Source: Acidimicrobiales bacterium
GTDB lineage: Bacteria; Actinomycetota; Acidimicrobiia; Acidimicrobiales; VFJN01
Assembly (NCBI GenBank): GCA_035316325.1
Contig: DATHJB010000107.1
Location: forward strand, 1 to 55,472
Reading direction: 5' to 3'
Length of the DNA stretch: 55,472 nt
The notes under the pieces are model-generated. The model was not told the DNA's origin. It worked only from the letters and a program-made list of their open reading frames with translations, and ran no database searches. Each line of letters starts with the position of its first letter. The first letter of the stretch is position 1. Shown piece by piece: positions 1 to 9,193 of the stretch. The position numbers and the translations under genes are program-made.

Positions 1-1
1 G

Positions 2-229
2 GTCGGCGTGATCGTGGCCCAGGGGACGGTGGGCTACGCCCAGTACTTCTCGGGCGTGCCGGCGGTGCTCGTGGGCATCCACGTGCTGGGCGCGGCGCTG
101 GTGTGGATCGCCGTCGTCTCGGTGCGGTTGGGCCTCAGCGAGCCCGAAGCGGGTGCGACCACCTCGGACCCGCGGGCAGAGGCAGAGACCCACGTCGACC
201 CGACGAAGCGACCCGTCCGGCTCCCCTAG
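2..229 (+). CDS. ctaA: Heme A synthase (COX15/CtaA), C-terminal fragment
   Basis: Only the last 75 codons are in the window; the reading frame is open from base 2 and ends at TAG 227-229. The visible part reads QGTVGYAQYF followed by a hydrophobic helix with a conserved-looking His (VGIHVLGAALVW), which matches the last helices of actinobacterial COX15/CtaA proteins, where such His residues bind heme. The enzyme oxidises heme O to heme A for cytochrome aa3 oxidase in the membrane. The hydrophilic tail of about 35 residues is not conserved in the family. The next gene starts at the base after this stop codon. Assignment rests on a short fragment. Confidence 0.72.
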   Translation, partial: VGVIVAQGTVGYAQYFSGVPAVLVGIHVLGAALVWIAVVSVRLGLSEPEAGATTSDPRAEAETHVDPTKRPVRLP

Positions 230-1216
230 ATGGTCACTCGTGACCAGGTACCCGAGGAACGCGCCGCCGACCGGCTCAACTTGAAGCAGGTCGCCCGGGC
301 GCTCGGTGTCCACTACATGACCGCGTACCGCTACGTCCGCCAGGGACGGCTGCCGGCGGTGCGGGAGGGCAACGTGTGGATGGTCGACCCGGCCGACGTC
401 GAGTCGCTGGCGAGTCAGGTCGAACGACGCGCGCCCGACTGCGGGGTCACCGACGACTGCGACCCCGGCGCCGGCGCCAGAGGTCCGGTGGACTGGCTCG
501 GCCGGTTCCGTGACCGTCTGCTCGCCGGCGACGAGGTGGGCGGCTGGACCGTGGTCAGCCAGGCCTTGGCGAGCGGGTACTCGCCCCAGTGGTGCTACCT
601 GGAGCTGATCAGCGCGGCGATGGCCGGTATCGGGGAGGGCATCGCCTCGGGCCGATTGGCCGTCGCCGACCAGTACGTGGCCACGGCGACCGCGCAGCGG
701 GTAGGTGCCCGCCTCGGTGCCCGGTTCCGGCGGCGGGGACGGTCACGGGGGACCGTCGTGCTGGGTGCACCGACGGGCGAGCGACACGCGCTGCCCATCG
801 CGGTGGTGTCCGACCTGGTGCGCCTGGCCGGGTTCACGGTCGTCGAGCTGGGCGCCGATGTCCCGCCGGAGGCCTTCGGCCTGGCCGCCCGGCGGGCCGA
901 GCGGCCGATCGCGGTCGGCATCGGCGTCACCACCGTGGCGCACCTCGACGCCGCCCGCGCCGCGGTCGCCCGGGTGCGCGCCGACGCCCCGGGTGTGCCG
1001 GTGTTGATCGGTGGCCAGGCGGTCCGCAGCCCGGAGGTCGCAGGCCTGCTGGGCGTCACCGTGTGGGCGGCGGATGGTGACGAGGTCGTCGCCGCGATCG
1101 AGCGCCTGGCTGCCGACCGTCAGCGCGCCGCCCGCCGGAAACCGTCGGCCATGGCCGTGACGACGTCGCCGTTGCGGATGCCCGGGACGACGTCGGTCAG
1201 CTCGACGACGACGTAG
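230..1216 (+). CDS. HTH regulator with cobalamin-binding-like domain
   Basis: 328 residues. Residues about 15-62 are an excisionase/MerR-type winged helix (LNLKQVARALGVHYMTAYRY, then RQGRLPAVREGNVW). Residues about 85-165 resemble the helical B12_binding_2 cap and residues about 180-285 a Rossmann-type B12-binding domain (GTVVLGAPTGERHALP, ELGADVPPEAF, VLIGGQAV). This is the layout of CarH/LitR photoreceptor repressors. The lower-ligand motif survives as E-R-H, but the Gly normally three residues after the His is Pro, and the cap-domain Trp/Glu-His signature of CarH appears as Ile and Gln-Tyr. Function is therefore a DNA-binding regulator; light or cobalamin sensing is uncertain. The last 97 bases overlap the 3' end of the convergent gene and encode a non-conserved tail. 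Confidence 0.75.
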   Translation: MVTRDQVPEERAADRLNLKQVARALGVHYMTAYRYVRQGRLPAVREGNVWMVDPADVESLASQVERRAPDCGVTDDCDPGAGARGPVDWLGRFRDRLLAGDEVGGWTVVSQALASGYSPQWCYLELISAAMAGIGEGIASGRLAVADQYVATATAQRVGARLGARFRRRGRSRGTVVLGAPTGERHALPIAVVSDLVRLAGFTVVELGADVPPEAFGLAARRAERPIAVGIGVTTVAHLDAARAAVARVRADAPGVPVLIGGQAVRSPEVAGLLGVTVWAADGDEVVAAIERLAADRQRAARRKPSAMAVTTSPLRMPGTTSVSSTTT

Positions 1217-2121
1217 CGCTCGTCCTGCACCGCCTGGAGGGTGGAGGCGACGGGATGCGAGCGCAGGAAGTCCTCCTTCTGCTCGACGGTCTCGTCGCCG
1301 TAGTCGAGGACCAACACGACGTCCGGTTCGCGGGCCACGACGTCCTCCCAGCTGACCTCGACCCAGTCGTCGTCCACGTCGGCGAAGACGTTGCGGCCGC
1401 CGGCCAGCTCGACGAGCGCGGTCGTGTTCTCGCGGCCGCCGGTCGTGTAGGCCTGGTCGGTGCCCGAGTCGTAGACGAACACGTCGACCGGCTCGACGCC
1501 GTCCAGCGACGCCTCGACCTCGGCGATGGGTTCTTCGATGGTGGCGATCAGGTCCTCGGCCCGGTCGGGGACGCCGAAGATGGCGCCGAGCTCGGCGATG
1601 TCCTCACGGACGAGGTCGAGCGAGGGGTCCTCGGCGAAGTCGGGGCAGGAGCCGGTGCTGAGGTAGGTGTCGATGCCGAGCTCGGCGAGGGACTCCCGGC
1701 TGCCGGCCGAGTCGTCTTCGAAGGCGGAGGGCCAGCCGGCGACGACGATGTCGGGCTCGGCGGCCAGGACCTGCTCGCGCGACGGTGACTCCTTGGCCAG
1801 CTCGGGGACGGTCTCGTAGGCGTCGACCAGGTCGTCGCGGATGGCCGAGTCCATGTAGGCGGTGCCCACCATCCGGTCCTCGAGGCCGAGGGCCAGCATG
1901 ATCTCGGTGGTGTGCTGGTAGATGACCACGGCCTGCTCGGGAGGCGCGGCGTAGGTGGTCTCGGTGCCGCAGTTCTCGACCGTGACCGGGAAGCTCCCGG
2001 CCCCTTCGGCGTCGCCGGTGTCGGAGCCTCCGCCGGCCGTGTCGTCGTCGCCTCCGCAGGCGGCGGTGGCGAGGAGCAGGGCGGCCGCCAGGGCGGCGAC
2101 GGTCCGGGTGGTCGGGGTCAC
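1120..2121 (-). CDS. Iron-siderophore ABC transporter substrate-binding lipoprotein
   Basis: 333 residues with an N-terminal signal and lipobox (LLLATAACGG, acylated Cys about residue 22), so a surface-anchored lipoprotein. The remainder has the periplasmic-binding fold of the FepB/BtuF family (PF01497): TTEIMLALGLEDRMVG, EQVLAAEPDIVVAGW, and a C-terminal lobe ending in an Arg-rich helix. It would deliver a ferric chelate, or less likely cobalamin, to the permease encoded just upstream. The GTG start (2119-2121) overlaps the ATPase stop codon as GTGA, so translation is probably coupled. Co-location with a FhuF-like reductase favours iron. Exact ligand is unknown. Confidence 0.88.
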   Translation of the reverse strand: MTPTTRTVAALAAALLLATAACGGDDDTAGGGSDTGDAEGAGSFPVTVENCGTETTYAAPPEQAVVIYQHTTEIMLALGLEDRMVGTAYMDSAIRDDLVDAYETVPELAKESPSREQVLAAEPDIVVAGWPSAFEDDSAGSRESLAELGIDTYLSTGSCPDFAEDPSLDLVREDIAELGAIFGVPDRAEDLIATIEEPIAEVEASLDGVEPVDVFVYDSGTDQAYTTGGRENTTALVELAGGRNVFADVDDDWVEVSWEDVVAREPDVVLVLDYGDETVEQKEDFLRSHPVASTLQAVQDERYVVVELTDVVPGIRNGDVVTAMADGFRRAAR

Positions 2122-2897
2122 GGTGTCTCCTCGGGGAGGGAATGGAACAGCAGCTGGGGCCGGCCGGTCACCGGGTGGGCCACGACGGTGGCAGCCACCC
2201 CGAAGGCGGTCTCCACGGTGGCGGGCGTCAGCACCTCGTCGACCGGGCCGGCGGTCAGGACCGCACCGGCACGCAGGACGACCACGGCGTCGCAGTAGGC
2301 CGCGGCCAGGTTCAGGTCGTGCAGCGCGACCAGCGTGGTCAGGCCCAGCCGGCGCACCAGGCCCAGCACCTCGTGCTGGTAGCGGACGTCGAGGTGGTTG
2401 GTGGGCTCGTCCAGCAGCAGGACCTCGGGCCGCTGGGCCAGCGCCCGGGCCACCACGGCCCGCTGGCGCTCACCTCCCGACAGCTGGGCGAGGCTGCGGT
2501 GCCCGAGGCCGGCGAGGCCGGTGGCGGCCAGGGACTCCGCGACGATGCGGCGGTCGCCGGGACCGTCGCCGGCCAGCATCCGCTGGTGCGGCAGGCGCCC
2601 GAGCCGGACCAGCTCCTCGACGGTCAGGTCGAACTCGCTCGGCTGCTCCTGGGGTACGGCGGCCAGCACCCGGGCGGCGTGCCGGGGCGGCAGGTCCCAC
2701 AGCAGTCCGGCCCCGAGCCAGGCGGTGCCGTCCTGGGGGGCCAGGGCCCGGTAGAGGAGGCGCAGCAGGGTCGACTTGCCCGACCCGTTCGGTCCCACCA
2801 GGCCGACGACCGAGCCGCTCGGCACGTCCAGCGCCACGCCGGTCAGCAGGACGTGGCCGTCGATGCGGAACCCGACGCCGTCGGCGGCCAGCCTCAC
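2118..2897 (-). CDS. Iron-siderophore ABC transporter ATP-binding protein
   Basis: 259 residues from the GTG at 2895-2897, which overlaps the permease stop as GTGA. Walker A is GPNGSGKST (about residues 33-41), the signature is LSGGERQR, Walker B is VLLLDEPTNHLD and the switch His lies in VALHDLNLA. The YraVQEQ-like Q-loop reads AAVPQEQPSEFDLTVEELV, typical of FecE/FhuC/BtuD proteins. It powers import of the chelate bound by the lipoprotein encoded downstream. A longer open frame continues far upstream of this start but it only shadows the permease gene. Confidence 0.93.
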   Translation of the reverse strand: MRLAADGVGFRIDGHVLLTGVALDVPSGSVVGLVGPNGSGKSTLLRLLYRALAPQDGTAWLGAGLLWDLPPRHAARVLAAVPQEQPSEFDLTVEELVRLGRLPHQRMLAGDGPGDRRIVAESLAATGLAGLGHRSLAQLSGGERQRAVVARALAQRPEVLLLDEPTNHLDVRYQHEVLGLVRRLGLTTLVALHDLNLAAAYCDAVVVLRAGAVLTAGPVDEVLTPATVETAFGVAATVVAHPVTGRPQLLFHSLPEETP

Positions 2898-3886
2898 CGG
2901 GCCGCCACCCCGTCGTGGGTGCGCCGGTTGAGCGCCCACAGGAAGAACGGCGCCCCCAGGCCGGCCGTGATGATCCCCACCGGGATCTCCTCCGGCGACG
3001 CCACCGTGCGGGCCACCAGGTCGACCGCCACCAGGAACGTGGCCCCCAGCAGGGCCGTCACCGGGATCGACCGGCGGTGGTCGTGGCCGACCAGGAACCG
3101 GGCTCCGTGGGGCAGCAGCAGCCCCACGAACCCGATGGCGCCGCTGACCGCCACGACCGTCGCCGTCACCAGGGACGTGAGCACCACCAGCCAGCGCCGC
3201 AGCCGGGCCACGTCGACGCCCAGCGCCGCGGCGGTGTCGTCGCCCGCCAGCAGGGCGTTGAGGTGCCGGCCATGCGCCCACAGCACGACCGTGCCCGTCA
3301 CGACGGCCAGCGCCGCCGGGACGAGCTTGGCCCAGCTCGCCCCCGACAGGCTGCCCAGCAGCCAGAACACGACCGACCGCACGGCGTCCGCGCGGGGAGC
3401 GCGGTAGATCAGGAAGCTCGAGATCGCCGACGCCGTGTAGGCCACCGCCGTGCCGGTCAGCACGATCCGCAGCGGCGTCACCGCCCGCCGGGTCGCCAAC
3501 ACCACCACGACCCCGGTGGCCGTCAGCGCCCCGACGAACGCAGCGCCCGACAGTGCCCAAACCCCCAGGCCGGCGCCCGCCCCGAAGGCGATGACCGCCA
3601 CGGCCCCCACCGAGGCTCCCGACGAGATGCCCAGCAGGTACGGGTCCGCGATCGGGTTCCGCACCGCCGCCTGCAGCGCGGCCCCGACCACCGCCAGGCC
3701 CGCCCCCACCAACGCGGCGAGCAGCACCCGGGGGACGCGCACCACCCAGACGATCGTCTCGGTCGACCCTCCCGGTCCCTCGACCGGCAGGCCGAGGCGC
3801 TCGCCCACGACCGCCCACACGTCGCCGGCCGGTAGGCGGACCGACCCGATCGACACCGCCAGCGTCGCCACCCCGACCAGGACCAC
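2894..3886 (-). CDS. Iron-siderophore ABC transporter permease (FecCD family)
   Basis: 330 residues as called, with about nine to ten hydrophobic helices and FecCD signatures: RVPRVLLAALVGAGLAVVGA, NPIADPYLLGISSGAS and the coupling segment GFVGLLLPHGARFLVG. It is the membrane channel of the importer. First gene of a three-gene operon (permease, ATPase, lipoprotein) joined by two 4-base GTGA overlaps. The start is a problem: the first canonical codon is GTG 3884-3886, which begins inside the first helix. The frame stays open for about 37 more codons upstream, reaching a Shine-Dalgarno-like GGGAGG (minus strand of 4001-4006) followed only by GTC and ACG codons. A non-canonical start near 3992-3997 is possible. 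Confidence 0.88.
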   Translation of the reverse strand: MVLVGVATLAVSIGSVRLPAGDVWAVVGERLGLPVEGPGGSTETIVWVVRVPRVLLAALVGAGLAVVGAALQAAVRNPIADPYLLGISSGASVGAVAVIAFGAGAGLGVWALSGAAFVGALTATGVVVVLATRRAVTPLRIVLTGTAVAYTASAISSFLIYRAPRADAVRSVVFWLLGSLSGASWAKLVPAALAVVTGTVVLWAHGRHLNALLAGDDTAAALGVDVARLRRWLVVLTSLVTATVVAVSGAIGFVGLLLPHGARFLVGHDHRRSIPVTALLGATFLVAVDLVARTVASPEEIPVGIITAGLGAPFFLWALNRRTHDGVAAR

Positions 3887-4232
3887 GACCAGCGCGGCGG
3901 CCGCGCCGGCGGCCCGGCCCCGCCCCTCGTTCGGCGCCCGGCTCGCGGGCGGGGCGTCGCCATACGCGTCCGCCGGAGCGGCGATCGTGTCCGTGACGTG
4001 CCTCCCAGCTCAGGCGCTCCTCGGATCCCGGAGCGCAGGCGCACGGATCCTCACAGCGCCACGCTCCGGCGCCAACGACCACCATTTGGTGCTAACGGCG
4101 TGCGCCGGCAGCCAGGTCGGCTTGTGTCACTGCCGTCGGGCAGGTGGTCGTGCGTCGCCGGTGCGTCGGAGTTGAGGGCTGGCCGGGCTTAGCACTGAAA
4201 GAGGTGCCGCGGTCTCCCGGCTCGCCGGACCG

Positions 4233-5159
4233 ATGATGGGGTCGATGCCGACCGACCCCGCCCCGCGACCGGCCGAGATCGAGACCGCCGGCCCGGGCGC
4301 CGCCACGCTGGCCCGGCTCGCCTCGACGCGGTCGTGGCGGCGCTTCACGACCGACGTGTCCGGCCCGGGATGGGTGCGGCTCGCCGACCGGGTGGCCGAC
4401 CCGACCGGCCTGGATGCCTGGTTGGCGGCCGAGCTGGCCGGCACGGCGAAGGGCCACAGGGACCTGGCCGGCTCCCTCGTCGCCTACCGGCTCGCCGGGT
4501 CGCTGGCCGAGCTGGCGGTCCTGCCGCTGGTGGCCGAGCGGCGCGCGCTGGTCCTGTCGCCCGAGGGCCTGTGGTTGTCGTTCGCCGGCGGCGCCCGCAT
4601 CGAGGCTGTCGGCCTGCCGGCGCTCACCGTCGCGGTCCTGGCCGGCGACGCCGACGCCGGCCGGCCCGGCACCGTCGTCGTGGATGGCCCCGACGCGCTG
4701 CACGCCGTCGTCGCCGAGGGGCTCGTCGCCACCTTCGCTGATGTGGCGGACGCGGTGCGGTCACGGGCCCCGTTCGGGCTGGCGGGCATCTGGGGCACCC
4801 TCGCCGACCACCTGGCCGACGTGGCCCTGCGCTGGGCGCGTGACACCGGAGCCGACCCCGACCGGGCCTGGTCCGAAGCGAACGCGCTGATCGAGGCCCT
4901 CCGGGAGCGGCCGGAGCCCCGGCTGCGTGCCCGCCCACGGCGCCACGACGTCACCTGCGCCGCCGGCTCCGGCGCCTTCGTCACCCGGGGGACGTGCTGC
5001 CTGATCTACAAGGGCCACGAGCCGGCGCCCGGCGAGACGGGTGGCAGGCACGATCTGATCGCGGCGGCCGCCTGCACGTCGTGTCCGCTGCGGCCGTTCG
5101 ACGACCGTCAGGCCCTCCTGGTGCGGTACCTGACCGAGCGGGCGGGCCCCGGGCGTTAG
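4233..5159 (+). CDS. FhuF-like ferric-siderophore reductase, [2Fe-2S]
   Basis: 308 residues, soluble. The C-terminus carries the FhuF-type iron-sulphur ligand pattern Cys255-Cys256, Cys281-x2-Cys284 (GTCCLIYKG and CTSCPLRPF). Proteins with this arrangement reduce ferric siderophores in the cytoplasm to release iron. The N-terminal 240 residues are poorly conserved, as is usual in this family. The gene is divergent from the siderophore transporter operon, so import and reductive release are encoded back to back. ATG codons at 4233, 4236 and 4245 are all possible starts; no clear ribosome binding site separates them. Confidence 0.8.
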   Translation: MMGSMPTDPAPRPAEIETAGPGAATLARLASTRSWRRFTTDVSGPGWVRLADRVADPTGLDAWLAAELAGTAKGHRDLAGSLVAYRLAGSLAELAVLPLVAERRALVLSPEGLWLSFAGGARIEAVGLPALTVAVLAGDADAGRPGTVVVDGPDALHAVVAEGLVATFADVADAVRSRAPFGLAGIWGTLADHLADVALRWARDTGADPDRAWSEANALIEALRERPEPRLRARPRRHDVTCAAGSGAFVTRGTCCLIYKGHEPAPGETGGRHDLIAAAACTSCPLRPFDDRQALLVRYLTERAGPGR

Positions 5160-5170
5160 CACCGATAGCG

Positions 5171-5193
5171 GCCGCCCGAGGGTCCTGGGCGGC
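5171..5193 (+). terminator. Weak hairpin after the ferric reductase gene
   Basis: GCCGCCC (5171-5177) and GGGCGGC (5187-5193) form a 7-bp stem with a 9-base loop, 12 bases after the fhuF-like stop. No T run follows, as is common in high-GC genomes. Confidence 0.4.
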
Positions 5194-5204
5194 TCGTCAG
5201 GCGG

Positions 5205-5234
5205 TTGACACCGGTGTAGTTACAATGTTGTAGT
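5205..5234 (+). promoter_or_regulatory. Candidate promoter of nrdAB
   Basis: A consensus -35 TTGACA (5205-5210) is followed after 18 bases by TGTAGT (5229-5234) as a plausible -10. The predicted transcription start near 5241 falls inside the first NrdR box, so a bound repressor would block initiation. Confidence 0.5.
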
Positions 5235-5236
5235 TG

Positions 5237-5284
5237 CCACTAGATGTTGGGTGCAGGTCTCCCTCAGACCGCTACATCTTGCGT
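5237..5284 (+). promoter_or_regulatory. Tandem NrdR boxes controlling nrdAB
   Basis: Two copies of the NrdR-box core CTANATNTTG are visible: CTAGATGTTG at 5240-5249 (16-bp box 5237-5252) and CTACATCTTG at 5272-5281 (box 5269-5284). They are exactly 32 bases apart, about three helical turns, matching the known NrdR requirement for two sites on the same DNA face. NrdR is the zinc/ATP-cone repressor of ribonucleotide reductase genes. Its gene is not in this window. Confidence 0.85.
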
Positions 5285-5348
5285 TTTGGTCGTTCCTGAA
5301 CCGCGCCCTCCTGCCGCTGCCCGCCGACTGACACTAGGGATGGAACCG

Positions 5349-7745
5349 ATGGAGACGACCGCGCCGAGGTCGACGGCTGACCGAGACGACAATCCCGCGG
5401 GGATGACGGTGCGCAAGCGGGACGGCGGCACGGAGCCGGTACACGTCGAGAAGATCGTGCGAGCCGTGGCCAGGTGCGCCGACGGGCTGAACGTCGACGT
5501 CATGCGGGTGGCGACGCGCACGATCAGCGGTCTGCACGAGGGGATCACGACGTCGGAGCTCGACCAGCTGTCGATCGCCACGGCGGCGGCGCTGACCGCG
5601 GAGGAGCCCGACTACTCCCGCTTCGCCGCCCGCCTGCTGGCCGGCTACATCGAGAAGGAGGTGATGGGGCAGAACATCTACTCGTTCTCGCAGTCGATCA
5701 AGGCCGGCGCGGCCAACGGGATCATCGCCGAGCAGGTCGCGGAGCTGGTGGCGGCCAACGCCTACAAGCTCGACCTGGCCGTCGAACCCGAGCGCGACCG
5801 GGGCTTCGAGTACTTCGGGCTGCGCACGGTCTACGACCGCTACCTGATCAAGGACCCGGAGTCGCGGCTCGTCACCGAGACCCCGCAATACTTCTTCCTG
5901 CGGGTGGCCTGCGGGCTGGCCGACACGGCCAAGGAGGCGATCGCGTTCTACCGGCTGATCAGCAGCCTCGAGTACCTGCCGTCCACGCCGACGCTGTTCA
6001 ACAGCGGCACGAACCACAGCCAGATGTCGAGCTGCTACCTGCTCGACTCGCCGGCCGACGAGCTGGCGTCGATCTACGAGCGCTACGCCGACATCGCCAA
6101 GCTGTCGAAGCACGCCGGCGGCATCGGGGTGTCGTGGTCGCGGATCCGCTCGACCGGTAGCCACATCCAGGGCACCAACGGCCTGTCCAACGGCATCGTG
6201 CCCTGGCTGAAGACGCTCGACAGCTCGGTCTCGGCCGTCAACCAGGGCGGCAAGCGCAAGGGCGCGGCCTGCGTCTACCTCGAGTCGTGGCACGCGGATG
6301 TCGAGGACTTCCTCGAGCTGCGCGACAACACCGGCGACGAGATGCGCCGCGCCCACCACCTCAACTTCGCCAACTGGGTGCCCGACGAGTTCATGCGGCG
6401 GGTCGAGGCCGACGGCACGTGGTCGCTGTTCGACCCCAAGGTCGTGCCCCACCTCGTCGACCTCTACGGCGACGACTTCGCACAGGCCTACCGGGCCGCC
6501 GAGGACGCCGGCCTCGCCGTGCGGTCGACGCCGGCCCGGGCGCTCTACGAGCGGATGCTGCGCACGCTGGGCGAGACCGGCAACGGCTGGATGACGTTCA
6601 AGGACGCCTCCAACGCCAAGTCCAACCAGACCCGCTCCGACCGGCCCGACCACGTGGTGCACCTCTCCAACCTCTGCACCGAGATCATCGAGGTCACCGA
6701 CGCCGACACCCACGCCGTGTGCAACCTCGGGTCGATCAACGTCGGGGCCCTGGTCCGGCGCGACGCCGACGGTCGCCCGGCGTTCGACTTCGCCCGCCTG
6801 CACGAGATCGTGCGCACGGCCGTCACGTACCTCGACCGGGTCATCGACCGGAACTTCTACCCGACGCCCCAGGCCGAGTCGTCGAACGCCAAGTGGCGGC
6901 CGATCGGGCTCGGCCAGATGGGCCTCCAGGACGTCTTCTTCAAGCTCGGCCTGCCCTTCGACAGCCCCGAGGCCCTCGACATGTCGACCCGCATCGCCGA
7001 GGAGATCTACTTCTCGGCGGTCGAGCGGTCGGTCGAGCTGGCCGAGGAGCTGGGCGCCCACGCCTCCTTCCCCGACTCCAAGGCGGCGCAGGGCACGTTC
7101 CAGTTCGAGCTGTGGGGCGTCGCGCCGACCGAACCCGAGCGGTGGGACGCACTGCGGGAGCGGATGGTGTCGAGCGGGATGCGCAACAGCCTCCTGCTGG
7201 CCATCGCCCCCACGGCGACGATCGCCAGCATCGCCGGCTGCTACGAGTGCATCGAGCCGCAGCTGTCGAACCTGTTCAAGCGCGAGACCCTGTCGGGCGA
7301 GTTCCTGCAGGTCAACCGCTACCTGGCCGACGACCTCAAGCGGTTGGGCCTGTGGACGTCGGAGGTGCGGGACGCGATCAAGCGGTCGGAGGGCTCGATC
7401 CAGGACATCGCCCTGATCCCCGAGGACGTGCGCCGGACGTACCGCACAGCGTGGGAGCTGTCGATGCGGTCGCTGATCGACCTGGCCGCGGCCCGCGGCG
7501 CCTACATCGACCAGTCGCAGTCGCTGAACCTGTTCTCCGAGTCTCCGACGATCGACTCGCTCTCGGCCATGTACTTCCACGCCTGGAAGACCGGCCTGAA
7601 GACCACCTACTACCTGCGGTCCCGCCCCCGTACCCGTATCAACCAGGCGACCGTGGCGCTGGCCGACCCGGTTGCCGTCGTGAAGTCGCCGGAGCAGATC
7701 GCCTGCTCCCTCGAGAACCCCGAGTCCTGCGAGGCCTGCACCTGA
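5349..7745 (+). CDS. nrdA: Ribonucleoside-diphosphate reductase class I, alpha subunit
   Basis: 798 residues. An N-terminal ATP-cone ([19 protein letters not shown], about residues 19-100) is the allosteric overall-activity site. The catalytic barrel follows, with [19 protein letters not shown], the NLCTEI segment holding the radical-site residues, and [11 protein letters not shown]. The tail ends in a Cys pair (ESCEACT) that relays electrons from thioredoxin, whose gene lies at the far end of this window. It reduces NDPs to dNDPs with NrdB. I chose ATG 5349 because AGGGA at 5336-5340 is 8 bases upstream; the in-frame ATG at 5340 overlaps that site. The 3' end overlaps nrdB by one base. Confidence 0.96.
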   Translation: METTAPRSTADRDDNPAGMTVRKRDGGTEPVHVEKIVRAVARCADGLNVDVMRVATRTISGLHEGITTSELDQLSIATAAALTAEEPDYSRFAARLLAGYIEKEVMGQNIYSFSQSIKAGAANGIIAEQVAELVAANAYKLDLAVEPERDRGFEYFGLRTVYDRYLIKDPESRLVTETPQYFFLRVACGLADTAKEAIAFYRLISSLEYLPSTPTLFNSGTNHSQMSSCYLLDSPADELASIYERYADIAKLSKHAGGIGVSWSRIRSTGSHIQGTNGLSNGIVPWLKTLDSSVSAVNQGGKRKGAACVYLESWHADVEDFLELRDNTGDEMRRAHHLNFANWVPDEFMRRVEADGTWSLFDPKVVPHLVDLYGDDFAQAYRAAEDAGLAVRSTPARALYERMLRTLGETGNGWMTFKDASNAKSNQTRSDRPDHVVHLSNLCTEIIEVTDADTHAVCNLGSINVGALVRRDADGRPAFDFARLHEIVRTAVTYLDRVIDRNFYPTPQAESSNAKWRPIGLGQMGLQDVFFKLGLPFDSPEALDMSTRIAEEIYFSAVERSVELAEELGAHASFPDSKAAQGTFQFELWGVAPTEPERWDALRERMVSSGMRNSLLLAIAPTATIASIAGCYECIEPQLSNLFKRETLSGEFLQVNRYLADDLKRLGLWTSEVRDAIKRSEGSIQDIALIPEDVRRTYRTAWELSMRSLIDLAAARGAYIDQSQSLNLFSESPTIDSLSAMYFHAWKTGLKTTYYLRSRPRTRINQATVALADPVAVVKSPEQIACSLENPESCEACT

Positions 7746-8830
7746 TGACCGACACGATCGAACCCTCCGCCCTGTTCCACCCGGACAACGCCGCGGGCCT
7801 GCAGCACCTGCCTGGCATGGAGGCCCGCCAGAACATCCTCGACCCCGGGTTCTCGCTGACGCTGCGACCGATGCGCTACCCGGCGTTCTACGAGATGTAC
7901 CGCGACGCCATCGCCAACACGTGGACGGTGGAAGAGGTCGACTTCTCCACAGACCTCTCCGACCTGCGCGACCGGCTCACGCCCGAGCAGCACCACCTGG
8001 TGAAACGGCTCGTGGCCTTCTTCGCCACCGGCGACTCGATCGTCGGCAACAACCTGGTGCTGCACCTCTACAAGCACATCAACTCACCCGAGGCCCGCAT
8101 GTACCTGGGGCGCCAGCTGTACGAGGAGATGCTCCACGTGCAGTTCTACCTGACGCTCCTCGACAACTACGTCCCCGACCCCCGCGAGCGCCAGGCCGCG
8201 TTCGCCGCCGTCGAGAACATCCCGTCGATCAAGCGCAAGGCCGATTTCTGCTTCAAGTGGATGGGCTCGATGGACGAGATCGGCGAGCTCAAGACGATCC
8301 AGGACCGGCGCCGCTTCCTGCTCCACCTGATCTGCTTCGCCGCCTGTGTCGAGGGCCTGTTCTTCTTCGCCGCCTTCTCGTACGTCTACTTCCTGCGCGA
8401 CCGGGGGCTGCTCAAGGGGCTGGCCGACGGCACGAACTGGGTGTTCCGCGACGAGTCGATGCACATGAACTTCGCCTTCGAGGTCGTGCGCACGATCCGG
8501 GAGGAGGAGCCCGAGCTCTGGACCGACGACGTGCAGGCCGCGGTGCGCGACATGCTCGCCGAGGCCATCGAGTGCGAGCTCATGTTCGCCCGCGACATGA
8601 TCGGCGACGGCGTCCCCGGCCTCTCGATCGGCGACATCGGCCTCTACCTCGAGTACGTGGCCGACCAGCGCCTGGCCGTGCTCGGGATCGCCAAGCAGTA
8701 CGGCACCAAGAACCCGTTCTCGTTCATGGAGCTGCAGGACGTCCAGAGCCTCAGCAACTTCTTCGAACGGGGCGTCGCCTCCTACCAGATCGGCATCACC
8801 GGCACCGTCGACCTCGACGCCGCCTTCTAG
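7745..8830 (+). CDS. nrdB: Ribonucleoside-diphosphate reductase class I, beta subunit
   Basis: 361 residues, ferritin-like helical protein that holds the diiron centre and tyrosyl radical. Metal ligands can be placed by motif: Asp97, Glu128, His131, Glu203, Glu237 and His240. The radical Tyr is present at residue 135, four after His131 (LHVQFY), so this is a tyrosyl-radical enzyme and not the Phe-containing class Ic type. Starts at ATG 7745, sharing one base with the nrdA stop (TGATG), which indicates coupled translation and balanced subunits. Confidence 0.96.
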   Translation: MTDTIEPSALFHPDNAAGLQHLPGMEARQNILDPGFSLTLRPMRYPAFYEMYRDAIANTWTVEEVDFSTDLSDLRDRLTPEQHHLVKRLVAFFATGDSIVGNNLVLHLYKHINSPEARMYLGRQLYEEMLHVQFYLTLLDNYVPDPRERQAAFAAVENIPSIKRKADFCFKWMGSMDEIGELKTIQDRRRFLLHLICFAACVEGLFFFAAFSYVYFLRDRGLLKGLADGTNWVFRDESMHMNFAFEVVRTIREEEPELWTDDVQAAVRDMLAEAIECELMFARDMIGDGVPGLSIGDIGLYLEYVADQRLAVLGIAKQYGTKNPFSFMELQDVQSLSNFFERGVASYQIGITGTVDLDAAF

Positions 8831-8862
8831 AAAGGAGTGTTCGCCGGCCGTCGCGTGCGACA

Positions 8863-9183
8863 ATGGAGGTGATGCCGACCGTCGGCTCACTGCCGCTTGA
8901 GGTTGCACCGGTCGAGGCGGACAGACCGGTCGGAGACACGGAGGTCGATCCCGACCGCCCGTGGGTGGTCATCGTGTGGAACGACCCGATCAACCTCATG
9001 ACCTACGTGACCTACGTGATCCAGAAGCTGTTCGGCTACCCCCGCGAGGTGGCCGAGAAGCTGATGCTGCAGGTGCACTACGAGGGCCGGGCCGTGGTGT
9101 CGAGCGGTCCCCGCGAGAAGGCCGAGCTCGACGTGTTCCGGCTGCACGAGCACGCCCTCTGGGCCACGATGCAGCAGGACTAG
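8863..9183 (+). CDS. clpS: ATP-dependent Clp protease adaptor ClpS
   Basis: 106 residues. The conserved core reads [20 protein letters not shown], then [17 protein letters not shown], which is the ClpS fold that binds N-degron residues and hands substrates to ClpC/ClpA. The NDP and the Met/His pocket region are intact. The N-terminal 30 residues are variable in this family. Start is ATG 8863 or ATG 8872: a GACAAT hexamer at 8859-8864 sits 7 bases before 8872, which resembles the leaderless pattern seen elsewhere here and would favour the shorter protein. Followed by a DUF2017 gene, the usual actinobacterial neighbour. Confidence 0.93.
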   Translation: MEVMPTVGSLPLEVAPVEADRPVGDTEVDPDRPWVVIVWNDPINLMTYVTYVIQKLFGYPREVAEKLMLQVHYEGRAVVSSGPREKAELDVFRLHEHALWATMQQD

Positions 9184-9193
9184 GGCGGTCGTC

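Noticed and set aside
3887-4232. Possible cobalamin riboswitch or IdeR/DtxR box between the transporter operon and the fhuF-like gene
   Set aside because: No B12-box core is visible, and the best IdeR-like match (near 4170-4190) agrees with the consensus at only about half its positions.
5334-7580. A 748-codon minus-strand frame across nrdA
   Set aside because: Shadow of nrdA; composition is typical of antisense high-GC frames.
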